Origin: Yamadazyma tenuis
Lineage: Eukaryota > Ascomycota > Pichiomycetes > Serinales > Debaryomycetaceae
Direction: 5' to 3'
DNA length: 64,000 nt
NCBI RefSeq assembly: GCF_029203305.1
Contig: NC_089462.1
Coordinates: 1,736,001-1,800,000 of the forward strand
The first letter of the stretch is position 1, and each line of letters starts with the position of its first letter. The position numbers and the translations under genes were made by a program. Under the pieces are notes generated by a model. It searched no databases, had not been told where the DNA came from, and saw only the letters and a list, made by a program, of their open reading frames with translations. Shown here piece after piece: positions 9,147-18,617 of this stretch.

Positions 9147-11285
9147 TTACATATGAAAAGCCCTCTCTTCACCAGCAGTATACTTGTCAGTATCTTCGTT
9201 CTCCTGGTACTCACTGTTGTCCTGCAATTGTTGCTGGTGGCCAAAACCAAAGTGGTTCCCGCGTCCAGACATACCGCTATCACTGTCACTGCTCTCGTAC
9301 AAATCCTCATCATCTTTATCTTCTCCCAACTTGAGGCTAGGGCCGGCCGACCAAGACCCTTCACTCTTGCAGCTGTCATGATCATGTTCCATCTCTTCGT
9401 CACTCACGTCATTCTCGTCTAAGGAAACCAAACGCTCCTCCGTACCATCGTTGAATTCGAAGAAGAGCATGAACGTGCCCTGAGAGTTCAACACCTCTTC
9501 TTCGTTCACCACATACACAGACTCGTCACTGATTCTCCACCACGTTCCTCTTAGCTTTCTGTAACAAATATAGTGACCATAGTTGTGAGTACCATAGTGG
9601 GAGATCACTGCTTTCAAATTGTACAACAACTTAGGGTCCAATGGAGGATCTGCTTCTGCTTGTAGTTCGGGAGTGGCGGTAGTGGAGTTTGTCTTGGCGA
9701 CGTCACTCATCTCGTCGTCCGAATTTGAGTTCGAGTTGGAACACGTTGACCCCGAGTCTTTGATTTCCTCGTCCATCGACTCCATCTTTTCATGGTGTAT
9801 ACCAAGGGACTGGATTTTCTCATCCTGTTTCCTGAACGGCAATCGAGCATCCATATTGATGTCGTTGGGCTCGGCAACAAACGACGCCAAGTTCAATGTC
9901 AATGGAAACGATACTTTGCTAGAGTTCTTCACGATCATATAAGTTCTAGGATCAAAAACCGACCGGTTGATATGAATCGATAAAAGTGGAGGAGGTCTGC
10001 TCAACAAGATCTGCTTGGATTTGCGTGATTTCTTTGTCATCTGCTTCACCGTCAACTTCTCGAACGCCTCGTCCGTGACGCAGTTGCGGTGGAGCTCGTC
10101 GTCTATCTCCTGAAGTCTGGTTCGGAACTGGTCGATGATTTTATCGTTGGTGGCACTCTCAATTTTTTTGATCAAAAACTCTCTGGTATGCTCTAATCCA
10201 CAACGATTACAGTTGACATCTTCGATGATTTCAGGAGCCACCCAGTCGTGGAGTAAACCTTCAAGTTCATATCCAGAATAGTAAGAAGCTGCTTGATTGG
10301 GCAAATTGAGACTCAAGCCACTGTTGACCGAATACCTTATTCCTCCCACCTCTCCACATGACAAGCATCCGATTCTCTCGACAGAAACACCGTCAACCGG
10401 AGTTATCAATTCCAATGGCTTCACTTTGTGGTCTGCGTCCACCAAGTTGGGGTCTACTTGGGATGCCGGAACGTACACTTTCCCCAAGGTACCCAATTGG
10501 TCACACCCACAAATCAAGTCTTTTATCATAGACGAGTCCACAAACGTGTCGGACTTGGAGGATTCAGTTTCAGGCTCGGGGGTGGCAATGTCGGGGTTCT
10601 GTAGCTTCTTATACTCTTTTTCCAAAAGACTCATCACCAACTGGTAGAATTCTTGGGCATCTTCCTGGTTGTACCCTGTAAAAAAGTTTTGCTTGGGCCC
10701 ATTGGGCATCTTGTTGAGTAAGGGTTTTGTGGAAAATTCTTTGCTTCTGGTGCCGTATTTACCATTCACATTATCAATTAATGTTTTCAATGCGGTGGTG
10801 AACGGCAAGAGAGACCGGGACTTGGCGGTCCGCAACTGGTCCTTGTCCACAATGTCTGTGTGATTTTGTAAATAAGAATCGATGAAGGCAACAAGGTGCT
10901 TGGATGATGCCAAAGATTGGATCACCGAGTTCATAAAACAGGTGTTACCTTCATTAGAAAGACCACCCAACTCTCCGCCATTTTTTAGAGCAAACTTGGC
11001 TTCCTTGGGTTGTTTGGACGGTCTTCCGAACCGCTTGTTCGGGAGAAACTTGTAGTTATTCATGGTAAAGAATAGATGATTAAGGGCCTGGTTGAGATGG
11101 GGCCAAACGGGGTATCGGGATAATCCTACTAATGATAACACAAGGACAGAGACAGTGGCGATGACTTTGATGGGAAGCTTCTGGAGGCTCGACAGGAAGT
11201 TATTGAACACCAAACCGGGAATATTGACGATGATGGAAACAATGATAAAGAATGCACAGTAGGTATAAGTCGAGTGTAATTTCAT
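9147..11285 (-). CDS. UBP1: membrane-anchored ubiquitin-specific protease Ubp1
   Basis: The 712-residue USP/C19 peptidase has the Cys box GNTCFMNSVIQSL (catalytic Cys about residue 115) and the His box YGTHNYGHYICYRK (His about 572). A zinc-binding pair of CxxC motifs sits between them (GCLSCG and CNRCG). Two hydrophobic segments lie at the N terminus (about 8-30 and 38-58), matching S. cerevisiae Ubp1, which is made in membrane-bound (ER) and soluble forms. The C-terminal 130 residues are highly acidic and Ser-rich. The ATG at 11285 opens directly into the first hydrophobic segment. Same-strand neighbours are BMT5 downstream and PUB1 upstream. Confidence 0.92.
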   Translation of the reverse strand: MKLHSTYTYCAFFIIVSIIVNIPGLVFNNFLSSLQKLPIKVIATVSVLVLSLVGLSRYPVWPHLNQALNHLFFTMNNYKFLPNKRFGRPSKQPKEAKFALKNGGELGGLSNEGNTCFMNSVIQSLASSKHLVAFIDSYLQNHTDIVDKDQLRTAKSRSLLPFTTALKTLIDNVNGKYGTRSKEFSTKPLLNKMPNGPKQNFFTGYNQEDAQEFYQLVMSLLEKEYKKLQNPDIATPEPETESSKSDTFVDSSMIKDLICGCDQLGTLGKVYVPASQVDPNLVDADHKVKPLELITPVDGVSVERIGCLSCGEVGGIRYSVNSGLSLNLPNQAASYYSGYELEGLLHDWVAPEIIEDVNCNRCGLEHTREFLIKKIESATNDKIIDQFRTRLQEIDDELHRNCVTDEAFEKLTVKQMTKKSRKSKQILLSRPPPLLSIHINRSVFDPRTYMIVKNSSKVSFPLTLNLASFVAEPNDINMDARLPFRKQDEKIQSLGIHHEKMESMDEEIKDSGSTCSNSNSNSDDEMSDVAKTNSTTATPELQAEADPPLDPKLLYNLKAVISHYGTHNYGHYICYRKLRGTWWRISDESVYVVNEEEVLNSQGTFMLFFEFNDGTEERLVSLDENDVSDEEMEHDHDSCKSEGSWSAGPSLKLGEDKDDEDLYESSDSDSGMSGRGNHFGFGHQQQLQDNSEYQENEDTDKYTAGEERAFHM

Positions 11286-11527
11286 AAAGAAGAGAAATGG
11301 ATCTTCTTAGTTGGTTGACAGTATATGCTATGATACGTGTAACCTCCCCGATTGTGCGTGGATGAAGGTATCTTATACAATTACGGAGAATGAAGGTGGT
11401 GTTACAGAATTGCCAACTATTGATGATTAAAATTTTTTTGTGTGTCAATGTTCAAGCTCGTTTTCATAATTATGGCAAAATTATACTCTACATACAGCAA
11501 AAATGCAAAAGAGCCAGGACCAAAATT

Positions 11528-12955
11528 TTATGGTCTCTGGATGAAATTTTGGGATACGTTTCTGTAGGGACCAGGAGGGCGATCTTTTCCCCAGCCACAT
11601 TTCAAAGGCCTTCCATTGAGATTGAATCCAGCAAGTTGTACGATGGTCATGGCTGCTCGCTCATGGCTATCATATTTTACAAATGCACAGCCTTTCTCCG
11701 GGTGGAACTTTAGGTCCACAATATATCCAAACCCTTGTATAAGCGGGATCAATTCCTCCTGTCGGGTAAAATGGGCGATATTACCCAAGTAGACGGTGGT
11801 TTGCCAAGCGGGGGTCTGCCTCAAGACGATTTCATACGACTGAGGGGATACCAACGGCATTTCCAAGCCCATATCCACATCGTTGGGTCCCAGTAGCGTG
11901 GTGTTAGCTCCACTGCCGGCACTGGCACCAGATCCATTGCGCACAAACTCATCGAGCGGTTCCAACTCCATTCCCGACAGCATCAATGACAGTGTGGGCC
12001 CTCTGGTTCCACCACCGACCATATGGAGCGGAGGTCCCAGTACCTGCGATGAAATTCGGTGGGCCTTCATGGGCATTTGCATCTGCATCACCTGATGAGG
12101 ATGGTGCGCGTGCGGGTGGATGGGACCCAAAGTATTGGGGAACTGGGCCAATTGGCCTGACACTGGCGAGAACGGCACCAGACCAAACTGGCCCGGGCTG
12201 AACTGCTCGGGGGCTGGCAACTGGAGAATGGGCGAGTGCGCCAACGGTTGCGATGTTCTAAGTGGAGTGGTTTTCTTAAACGGCTGTTGAGGCTTCTGCT
12301 TATGAGAAGCCCAGTTACACCGAATGACTCGACCAAGCACTTCCTGGCCATTCATGGAGTTTATGGCCATCTGGGCGTCAAGCTGGTCCAAGAACGTCAC
12401 AAACCCATAGCCACGAGACCGGGATGTTTGCATATCCCACATGACATGGGCTTCTCTTTTGGACTTGAACTGCGAAAATGCCTTGCTTAACGTCACATCG
12501 TCCACCTCGGGGCTGAGGTCGCCCACGAACACGTTGAATACGGGCTCGGCCGACTGCACCGAGTTTGCATTGGACAGATGATACGCCCACTTGATAACAA
12601 TAATATGATCGTTGATATTCTTGCCGTTCAAGCCAGACAATGCATCCGAGGCACTATTGGGCTCCTGGAACTCGATGAAAGCGTAGTTGAACCCGAGTTT
12701 GTTCTTGTCGCCGAGGATCTTGATTAGCTTGATGCTCCCGTACTGGCCAAATACCTTGGATAACTCGGCTTCATCGATGGACTTATCAAGACCCGCCACG
12801 TAGAGAATACGGTTGGACACTTGTCGGCCACCGTGGACAGCGCTGGCCACGGGCACCAGCGTGGCACCGGCGGCGTCGCCGCCGGTGGAGGTAGGATGAG
12901 TCAGGTCTGTAGGGTTTCGAGTGTCAGAAGAAGGAGGGATTGATGGGGTTGACAT
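11528..12955 (-). CDS. PUB1: TIA-1/Pub1-type poly(U)-binding protein with three RRMs
   Basis: The 475-residue protein has three RRMs. RRM1 (about 47-120) has RILYVAGL and NYAFIEF. RRM2 (about 136-212) has FNVFVGDL and RGYGFVTF. RRM3 (about 382-455) has TTVYLGNI and GCAFVKY. RRM1 and RRM2 are adjacent. A Pro/Gln/His/Met-rich low-complexity linker of about 170 residues precedes RRM3. This is the Pub1/TIA-1 layout: stress-granule and mRNA-stability proteins of nucleus and cytoplasm. Nam8 and Ngr1 share the three-RRM layout, but spacing and RRM1 sequence favour Pub1. The first 40 residues are Thr/Ser/Pro-rich. The upstream gap of 612 bp is long for this window and suggests a long leader. Confidence 0.82.
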   Translation of the reverse strand: MSTPSIPPSSDTRNPTDLTHPTSTGGDAAGATLVPVASAVHGGRQVSNRILYVAGLDKSIDEAELSKVFGQYGSIKLIKILGDKNKLGFNYAFIEFQEPNSASDALSGLNGKNINDHIIVIKWAYHLSNANSVQSAEPVFNVFVGDLSPEVDDVTLSKAFSQFKSKREAHVMWDMQTSRSRGYGFVTFLDQLDAQMAINSMNGQEVLGRVIRCNWASHKQKPQQPFKKTTPLRTSQPLAHSPILQLPAPEQFSPGQFGLVPFSPVSGQLAQFPNTLGPIHPHAHHPHQVMQMQMPMKAHRISSQVLGPPLHMVGGGTRGPTLSLMLSGMELEPLDEFVRNGSGASAGSGANTTLLGPNDVDMGLEMPLVSPQSYEIVLRQTPAWQTTVYLGNIAHFTRQEELIPLIQGFGYIVDLKFHPEKGCAFVKYDSHERAAMTIVQLAGFNLNGRPLKCGWGKDRPPGPYRNVSQNFIQRP

Positions 12956-13568
12956 TCGAAGTTAGAGCGATTCGGATGGGTGATGAGGGGGCTATGTGTA
13001 GGGAGAATACCGGGTGTGTGGCTTCTGAGGTTGGTGATGTTTATGGTAGGAAACAAAAATGGTGTTGTTGATGGTGGTGGGTAGTAAAGGGAAAAAGTAA
13101 ACAGGAAACCAAACTAGAGAATTGTCAAACACAAACAATGATGGAGGGACGAGAAACACACAATGTCAACAAACAAATACAAAAACACAAACGTACAAGG
13201 GTTGGGTAGTTAAACGGAGCTGGATATCTTGGTGCTAGTAAGGGGATGGTATAGGTGAGCAGAGTCAATGTCTGCAATTAAGTAACAAACAAAAACCAAC
13301 GGACGAATTGACAAGGGTGGGCTGAAACCAAAATGCGTAGAGTACACGGGTCCAGGTCAACGAAGCAGTGGGTTAATTGAACACGGTTACAAAGGCTAAA
13401 ATATTTCTCTTTGTGGAAGCAAAAGTGGACGTTGAAAATTTCCCTATCGAATGCGACTTGATCGTAAAACCAAAAGGCAGCCGGCCTCACTACACAATAA
13501 GTTTGTTTCTGTCTCATTATTTCCATGCAAGGGGCAACCCCCAAATAAACTTTTTTTAGTTGATATTC
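12956..13568. other. divergent intergenic between PUB1 and TRM12
   Basis: No gene is supported. The plus strand is purine-rich and GGT/GGAAA-rich at 12960-13130, so the PUB1-sense strand is pyrimidine-rich, as expected for a promoter and long 5' leader. Short open frames here overlap TRM12 or lack an ATG. Confidence 0.5.
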
Positions 13569-14795
13569 ATGCTTGTCAAACTTGAGGTATCTGATCCAAC
13601 CCTCTTGAAGCCCGTTAAATCCGTGTTGGAACGGTACCAATTTCTCGCCCGCAAAATGGAAAAGTCTGCGTCGGCATGGGTATTTTTCACCACCGTACCA
13701 GACTCACAACGCCTGCTGGTGGCAGCGCTGGTGACCGCCGTCGGGGTGCCCCCGGGCTCTATTGTCTACGGTGTCTACGACCCACCTCCCGCCATCGCGC
13801 CGGTGCTGGACCTAGAATCCACCATTCGCCAGCTTTACAAGGAGAAAAACTGGGCCTTCGATGAGGGCCTCGCGCCCTTCATTCCTAAGAGATGGGTGGT
13901 GTACGAGCCCATGGTGCTATTTAACGCGGGAACCTTTGACGTGGCCGCGTGGCAGCATGAGCTAGATGTCATCGACCGCGACCTCCTTTTCCAGCGCCTT
14001 CTCCACACCCATTTCCCCAGACTCACCCACATCGCCATTAACAAGCCCATCGACCCACACACCGTCATGAGAATCCCCATGAATATTCTCGGGGTTCACG
14101 GCGACTTTGGCCCATCACCCACCGCTCGATCACTAGAGTCGCCCACCACCGCCGATTTCACCAGCGCTTTCTGGTGCACCACCACCCAGAACGGTATTCG
14201 CCAGACGTGGGCTCCCATGTACACGATGTTCTCGCGCGGAAATATCAAAGAGAAGAAACGGCTCCTCGACTCATACACCGCCCTCAACCACACGTGGGTG
14301 GTGGACCTCTACGCGGGCATTGGATATTTCTCTCTCTGCTACGCCCGCAACGGTGGTCGACTTATGTGCTGGGAACTCAATCCCTGGTCCGTCGAGGCTT
14401 TGGTGCGCAACTGCCGCCTAAACAACTTTTCCTGTAAACGCGACCTGATGGAGTACGACCCAAATACACAAGTATTTGTGTTCAATGACACAAATGAAAA
14501 ATGTATCGAGACGGTGACTCGCTTGTGGAACACACCGCTCCCTATAAGCCACATCAACTTGGGTCTCTTGCCGTCGTCCCGCCAATCGTGGCCTATTGCG
14601 AACCGGCTTCTTGAGTTGTCAACACTACCAACGGTGGTGCATGTGCACGAAAATGTCCACAAAAACCAACTTGAATCGACCCTAGAACTGGTGGCAGATG
14701 AGTTTCCGTTCACGCGTCCGCTCGACACCTTTCTCGTTAAAACGTTTGCTCCCGATGTGTGGCACACCGTGTACGACTTGCAAAAGGAGCTTTGA
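13569..14795 (+). CDS. TRM12: tRNA wybutosine-synthesizing protein 2 (Trm12/Tyw2)
   Basis: The 408-residue enzyme transfers the 3-amino-3-carboxypropyl group of SAM to yW-86 at G37 of tRNA-Phe, in the wybutosine pathway. It contains the Trm5/Tyw2-type class I fold with HVDLYAGIGYF-like motif I (VDLYAGIGYF, residues about 244-253), followed by CWELNPWSVEAL and the upstream signature RIPMNILGVHGDFGP. The ATG at 13569 (MLVKLEV) is the first ATG. The frame is open nine bases further to a TTG only. Coding is GC-rich at third positions compared with neighbours. A tRNA-Gly gene lies 113 bp beyond its stop. Confidence 0.9.
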   Translation: MLVKLEVSDPTLLKPVKSVLERYQFLARKMEKSASAWVFFTTVPDSQRLLVAALVTAVGVPPGSIVYGVYDPPPAIAPVLDLESTIRQLYKEKNWAFDEGLAPFIPKRWVVYEPMVLFNAGTFDVAAWQHELDVIDRDLLFQRLLHTHFPRLTHIAINKPIDPHTVMRIPMNILGVHGDFGPSPTARSLESPTTADFTSAFWCTTTQNGIRQTWAPMYTMFSRGNIKEKKRLLDSYTALNHTWVVDLYAGIGYFSLCYARNGGRLMCWELNPWSVEALVRNCRLNNFSCKRDLMEYDPNTQVFVFNDTNEKCIETVTRLWNTPLPISHINLGLLPSSRQSWPIANRLLELSTLPTVVHVHENVHKNQLESTLELVADEFPFTRPLDTFLVKTFAPDVWHTVYDLQKEL

Positions 14796-14901
14796 TGCAT
14801 CTTTGCAGCCAATATTTAGACATCTGCATAAAAATAGACTTTTAGCACGGAGCCTACTAAACGAGCCAAAAATGGATAATTTAACCAAGAGCGAGGTAGG
14901 G

Positions 14902-14908
14902 AAAAAAA
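14902..14908 (-). terminator. Pol III terminator of tRNA-Gly
   Basis: Seven T residues on the minus strand lie immediately 3' of the tRNA-Gly gene. Confidence 0.8.
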
Positions 14909-14980
14909 TGAGCGGTACGGGAATCGAACCCATGTCTCCTGCTTGGAAGGCAGAAATGTTAACCACTACACCAACCGCCC
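14909..14980 (-). tRNA. tRNA-Gly (anticodon UCC)
   Basis: The minus-strand 72-nt cloverleaf begins GGGCGGTTGG at 14980. Its acceptor (GGGCGGT pairing with ACCGCTC) closes before discriminator A at 14909. The anticodon stem TCTGC/GCAGG encloses the loop CTTCCAA, giving anticodon TCC. The T arm contains GGGTTCGATTCCC. No intron is present. A T7 run on the minus strand (14902-14908) directly follows and acts as the Pol III terminator. Confidence 0.96.
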
Positions 14981-15354
14981 AACTTTTTTTGGGGTTTTTT
15001 GCATCCAGTGGGCTAAATTGGCCGGGGCAATTCCTTGTATTTGTTGGTCTTCTGGCGGTGTGATAATCCATGGAAAAAAAAACGTCTTTTATCATGGTCG
15101 CATTTTGGCTCTTTTTCGTGTAACTTCACCTGTGTTAAATACCACTTCTGCGACAAAATCTTGTCTTTCTCCGTCACTAGCTGTCCATCCGCCCCCAAAC
15201 CAACCCTATATTTTTCCCCGTATGCAATTGCGTCTGTTTCTATCACTCAACTTCAACTCTTGGTTCCTACTTCTCCCTATCCTCTTACTCTCTCGTTTCC
15301 TCATTGATCATCCATATTCGCGAAACTCCTGGACAAATAATCTCCACCACCAAC

Positions 15355-16521
15355 ATGCCTCGTTTGGAAGAATGGGAAATTAAAAAGTATTGGGAGATCT
15401 TCCAGGGATTGAACCCTATCGACAACAAGTTGGACGGCACCCGAGTATCGCCTATCCTTAAAAACTCGCGATTGAGTGACGACAAGCTATCGAAGATCTG
15501 GGACTTGAGTGATATAGACAGTGATGGGAAACTTGATTTCGAGGAATTCTGTATCACCATGCGGTTGATCTATGACTTGGTCAACAACAACCAGGGATCT
15601 ATTCCTGAAGAGTTGCCCGGGTGGTTGACTCCCGCGTCCAAGTCTCACTTGATTCAAGCCAATAGAGCTGTCAATACTGGTGATAACAACTTCAGTTCCA
15701 ACAACAGCAGCAGTAACGACACTGAAGGTGACGAGGAGTTCTTGTCTGATGATTTTGACTGGTACATATCGCCCACTGACAGGTCGTCATACGAGGCCAT
15801 CTATAACTCCAATAGTGACAATTATGGTAGAGTTAGATTCGAGTCCTTGGAAGGATTGTACAGCTCCTTGAGTAAAGTTCCCAGAACCGATATCTCGTCG
15901 GCGTGGAACTTAGTCAACCCCAAGTCGTTTGAAACCATCGACAAGGACCAAGTGTTGGTGTTTTTACATATCTTAAACCAACGAGAGCATGGTAAAAGAA
16001 TACCAAGAGGTGTGCCAGTGTCGTTGAGAGCCACCTTCTCGAAAGAACAGCCAAACTACGACCTAAATGCCGTGTCCATCACCAGACCTCAACGCCTGAA
16101 TGTGTCTTCTAACGGGCCGAAGGGATTTGCCACGGATTATTTGAGTAAAATTGGCCAGTCTAATGTTGTTAAAGACTCAGGAACCGATTTTTCTGCCACC
16201 GAAGGCACCGACTGGGAAGAAGTCAGATTAAGACGAGAATTGGCTAACTTGGAGGATTTGTTGGAGAGGGCCAACCGTGAAACCAAGACCGATGAAGGCG
16301 TATCAGACGAGTTGACCATCGTCAAGCATGAATTTGAACTATTATTGAACTACAAGGAAGAGAAACTCCAGTCGTTGCAGACCGGGAAAGTGAACAGTGC
16401 GGACTTGACAGACGTCCGCAATGATATTGAGTTGATTGAAAGCCAAGTCAACTTGTTGCAGGGAGTGTTGAAGGAAAAAGAGGCCGAGTTGACCAGCCTC
16501 CAAAATCAGTTACAAGTGTAA
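15355..16521 (+). CDS. END3: actin cytoskeleton/endocytosis EH-domain protein End3
   Basis: The 388-residue protein (Sc End3 is 349) begins MPRLEEWEIKKYWEIF. Its N-terminal EH domain (residues about 8-95) contains the EF-hand loop DIDSDGKLDFEEF. A second degenerate EH-like domain follows at about 135-220 (WYISPTDRSSYEAIY). The C-terminal region (about 290-388) is a coiled coil that in the family binds Pan1. End3-Pan1-Sla1 couples endocytic coats to actin patches. The ATG at 15355 is preceded by caccaaca and matches the family start; an in-frame ATA/ATC-rich stretch upstream (from 15304) has no ATG. The stop is 86 bp from the convergent complex I subunit gene. Confidence 0.93.
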   Translation: MPRLEEWEIKKYWEIFQGLNPIDNKLDGTRVSPILKNSRLSDDKLSKIWDLSDIDSDGKLDFEEFCITMRLIYDLVNNNQGSIPEELPGWLTPASKSHLIQANRAVNTGDNNFSSNNSSSNDTEGDEEFLSDDFDWYISPTDRSSYEAIYNSNSDNYGRVRFESLEGLYSSLSKVPRTDISSAWNLVNPKSFETIDKDQVLVFLHILNQREHGKRIPRGVPVSLRATFSKEQPNYDLNAVSITRPQRLNVSSNGPKGFATDYLSKIGQSNVVKDSGTDFSATEGTDWEEVRLRRELANLEDLLERANRETKTDEGVSDELTIVKHEFELLLNYKEEKLQSLQTGKVNSADLTDVRNDIELIESQVNLLQGVLKEKEAELTSLQNQLQV

Positions 16522-16607
16522 TGGCAAAAAGTGTATATTCTAATAAAGGGAACCAAGTTACAGCAGACGTATCTAAATGTGTGTGTGGATGCAAAAGTCT
16601 AAGAAGC

Positions 16608-17441
16608 TCACTTCTTATCGCCCTTTTCTTCAGCTTCAGGCTCGGGTTCAGGTGTGGGCAACTTGAACGATTCGGGCGTAAAGTCCTTACCATCACCAAC
16701 CTGCTCCCACGCTGAGTGAGGAACCGTGAAACTTCTAGATGCCTGGGTCAATTCCAATGGCTCATACACTACTCTCTTCTTTTCCTCGTCGTATCTCACT
16801 TCGGTGTATCCAGTGGTGGGGAAATCCTTTCTCAAAGGATGGCCTTCAAACCCGTAGTCGGTCATAATTCTTCTCAAGTCCGGGTGGCCCTCGAAAAAAA
16901 TCCCAAACAAGTCGTAGGTTTCTCTTTCGTACCAGTTGGCACCTTGAAACAAAGGCACAATCGAAGGCACAGGACTGATTTCGTTGGCGTATGTCTTGAC
17001 TCTGATTCTCGAGTTGTAACGCACGGACAACATGTTGTACACGACATCGAACCGGTTGGATCTTGAAGGATAGTCTGCTGCCGTGACATCCATCACTGAT
17101 TTGAACTGCGCAGATGTGTGGTTCTTTAAAAATATCATGGTGGGTCTCAAGGCGGAAGGCGCTACGTACACCGTCAACTCGTCCTTCCATACCGAGAACT
17201 GCTGGATGTATTTGGGCATACAAGACATGATATATCTGCCGAATTTATGCAATTCTTCGGATGTTTCCTTGTACTGGTCAGCAGGATTGACTAAAGGCAC
17301 ATGGACTTCGGTGGGTTTTCTTCTGGGGAGCTTCGACAAGTCTGGCAACTCGTACGAGCTGTTGTAGCGAACAGATGACTGTTGTAACAACCGCTTGCCT
17401 AGGAGGCCTATGCTATTGATTCTGACACTGGATCTCAACAT
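16608..17441 (-). CDS. NADH:ubiquinone oxidoreductase 30 kDa subunit (NDUFS3/NUGM)
   Basis: The 277-residue precursor of the complex I peripheral-arm subunit carries the family signature [20 protein letters not shown] and the C-terminal [21 protein letters not shown]. The N-terminal 30 residues are Arg/Ser-rich without acids ([20 protein letters not shown]), a matrix presequence. The frame is open to a GTG at 17456, but the ATG at 17441 is the usable start. The subunit sits near the ubiquinone-reduction site. Its presence means the organism retains a respiratory complex I, which Saccharomyces lacks. A C-terminal tail rich in Glu and Pro is short. Confidence 0.95.
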   Translation of the reverse strand: MLRSSVRINSIGLLGKRLLQQSSVRYNSSYELPDLSKLPRRKPTEVHVPLVNPADQYKETSEELHKFGRYIMSCMPKYIQQFSVWKDELTVYVAPSALRPTMIFLKNHTSAQFKSVMDVTAADYPSRSNRFDVVYNMLSVRYNSRIRVKTYANEISPVPSIVPLFQGANWYERETYDLFGIFFEGHPDLRRIMTDYGFEGHPLRKDFPTTGYTEVRYDEEKKRVVYEPLELTQASRSFTVPHSAWEQVGDGKDFTPESFKLPTPEPEPEAEEKGDKK

Positions 17442-18617
17442 CCTACTGAGCTTCACAAGTATAATTTTATTTTCGCACTCTTCGATTGGACAAAACGCTG
17501 TGTGGTCGTGTGGGGGTTTTTCACCTGAGCTACGCGAATTAGCTTACGGCATAAGCTGGTGCATTAACTTCTAGCTGGTCTCTACTCCACAATCGTAGCC
17601 AACGTTAAAACGTGCACTGTCCTCAGGGGGTATTAAACTTCTCACTCGTCCACTTTCAGCCAGGTAGAATACGACGAGGTTTATTCCAAGATTACGATCG
17701 CCTATACGTTTTAATAGCTTGAGCAGGGATCCCAAGTTTAACATTCGTAATTGATACACAAAGGTGTAGACACTGTAATCTACGTGAGTCTCCTTCTTAG
17801 TCTATGGAAGACTCACTTTGCCTAAATGGCAAAGGGTTGCAAATGGGGAACCAATCGAAAGGAATCGTACTGTGAGTAAACCCGAAGACGTACTCAACCC
17901 TGTACGTGGACTTGCAGAAAATACTACAGTTGGAAAACACTATTTGGTGCCAATGGAGAAGGGATAATAACATTAGCCGGGTCTTCGAGCGGCTGCAAAA
18001 AACATGAGATATACACCTCAAGTTTTTCCCGTTTGTGGTCGCTCTCTTGAACATTTCTGGGGATGCCTGGTCTCCGTAGGAGTATGCACCTTAGACAAGC
18101 GAAGTATGAAAAACATGAGTCTATCTACATCAATAGTGTACAAAGTTCTAATATTTAACTTCAATGAATGGACTTTACAGCTTAAACTTTGCCCTGGGGA
18201 AAGAGCTTTGTTCTGTCTGTGCTACCCTTCTCACGTATAAATAGTAACTCTAATTTATTCTCTTCTATCCACAATCATGTGTTCATGGTTGTCGATGAAT
18301 ACCACCAAGTAGATGGTTAATCACTCTGAATAAAAGGTCGTGCATGGTGCTGTTCTCAACCCGCCCGCCCAAAAATGGGTTTGGGACGCCATGATCCTGC
18401 CGTAACCTTTTGTCGCATTTATCACCTACATTTCCAAAGCCTTAATCTGTCAAAGTTTACCTGGCTGCTATTGGCACCACTGTATATCGCTAATTTGCAT
18501 CCATTTCTCGCCAGATCCCTGGCTGAAGCACCACAATCGGTTCCCGAATTCCCACATTTGTTCTCCAGTCTCCTCAGCCCCTACACCTAGGTCCTGAGTT
18601 CCTCTTTAACACCTTTT
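17442..18617. other. long divergent intergenic upstream of the Zn2Cys6 gene
   Basis: About 1.2 kb without a supported gene or tRNA. It contains the TTTTTTGCAGCC motif (minus strand, 17991-18002) and a perfect CArG box CC-AAAAAT-GG at 18369-18378. Two near-copies of a(a)aaaacatgag occur at about 17997 and 18110. The length is typical of promoters of fungal zinc-cluster regulators. No LTR-type terminal repeats were recognised. Confidence 0.5.
18369..18378. promoter_or_regulatory. CArG (Mcm1-type) box
   Basis: CCAAAAATGG, a perfect CC(A/T)6GG, lies 240 bp before the ATG of the Zn2Cys6 gene. It is flanked by C-rich (cccgcccgcc) and G-rich (gggtttggg) runs. MADS-box factors such as Mcm1 bind this core; whether it is used is inference. 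Confidence 0.35.

Noticed and set aside
13278..13640. 120-codon minus-strand frame upstream of TRM12
   Set aside because: It overlaps the TRM12 start and shows no similarity or promoter; it lies in the PUB1 leader region.
17442..18617. solo LTR or retrotransposon remnant in the long gap
   Set aside because: No TG...CA terminal repeats, target-site duplication or primer-binding-site-like sequence could be recognised.
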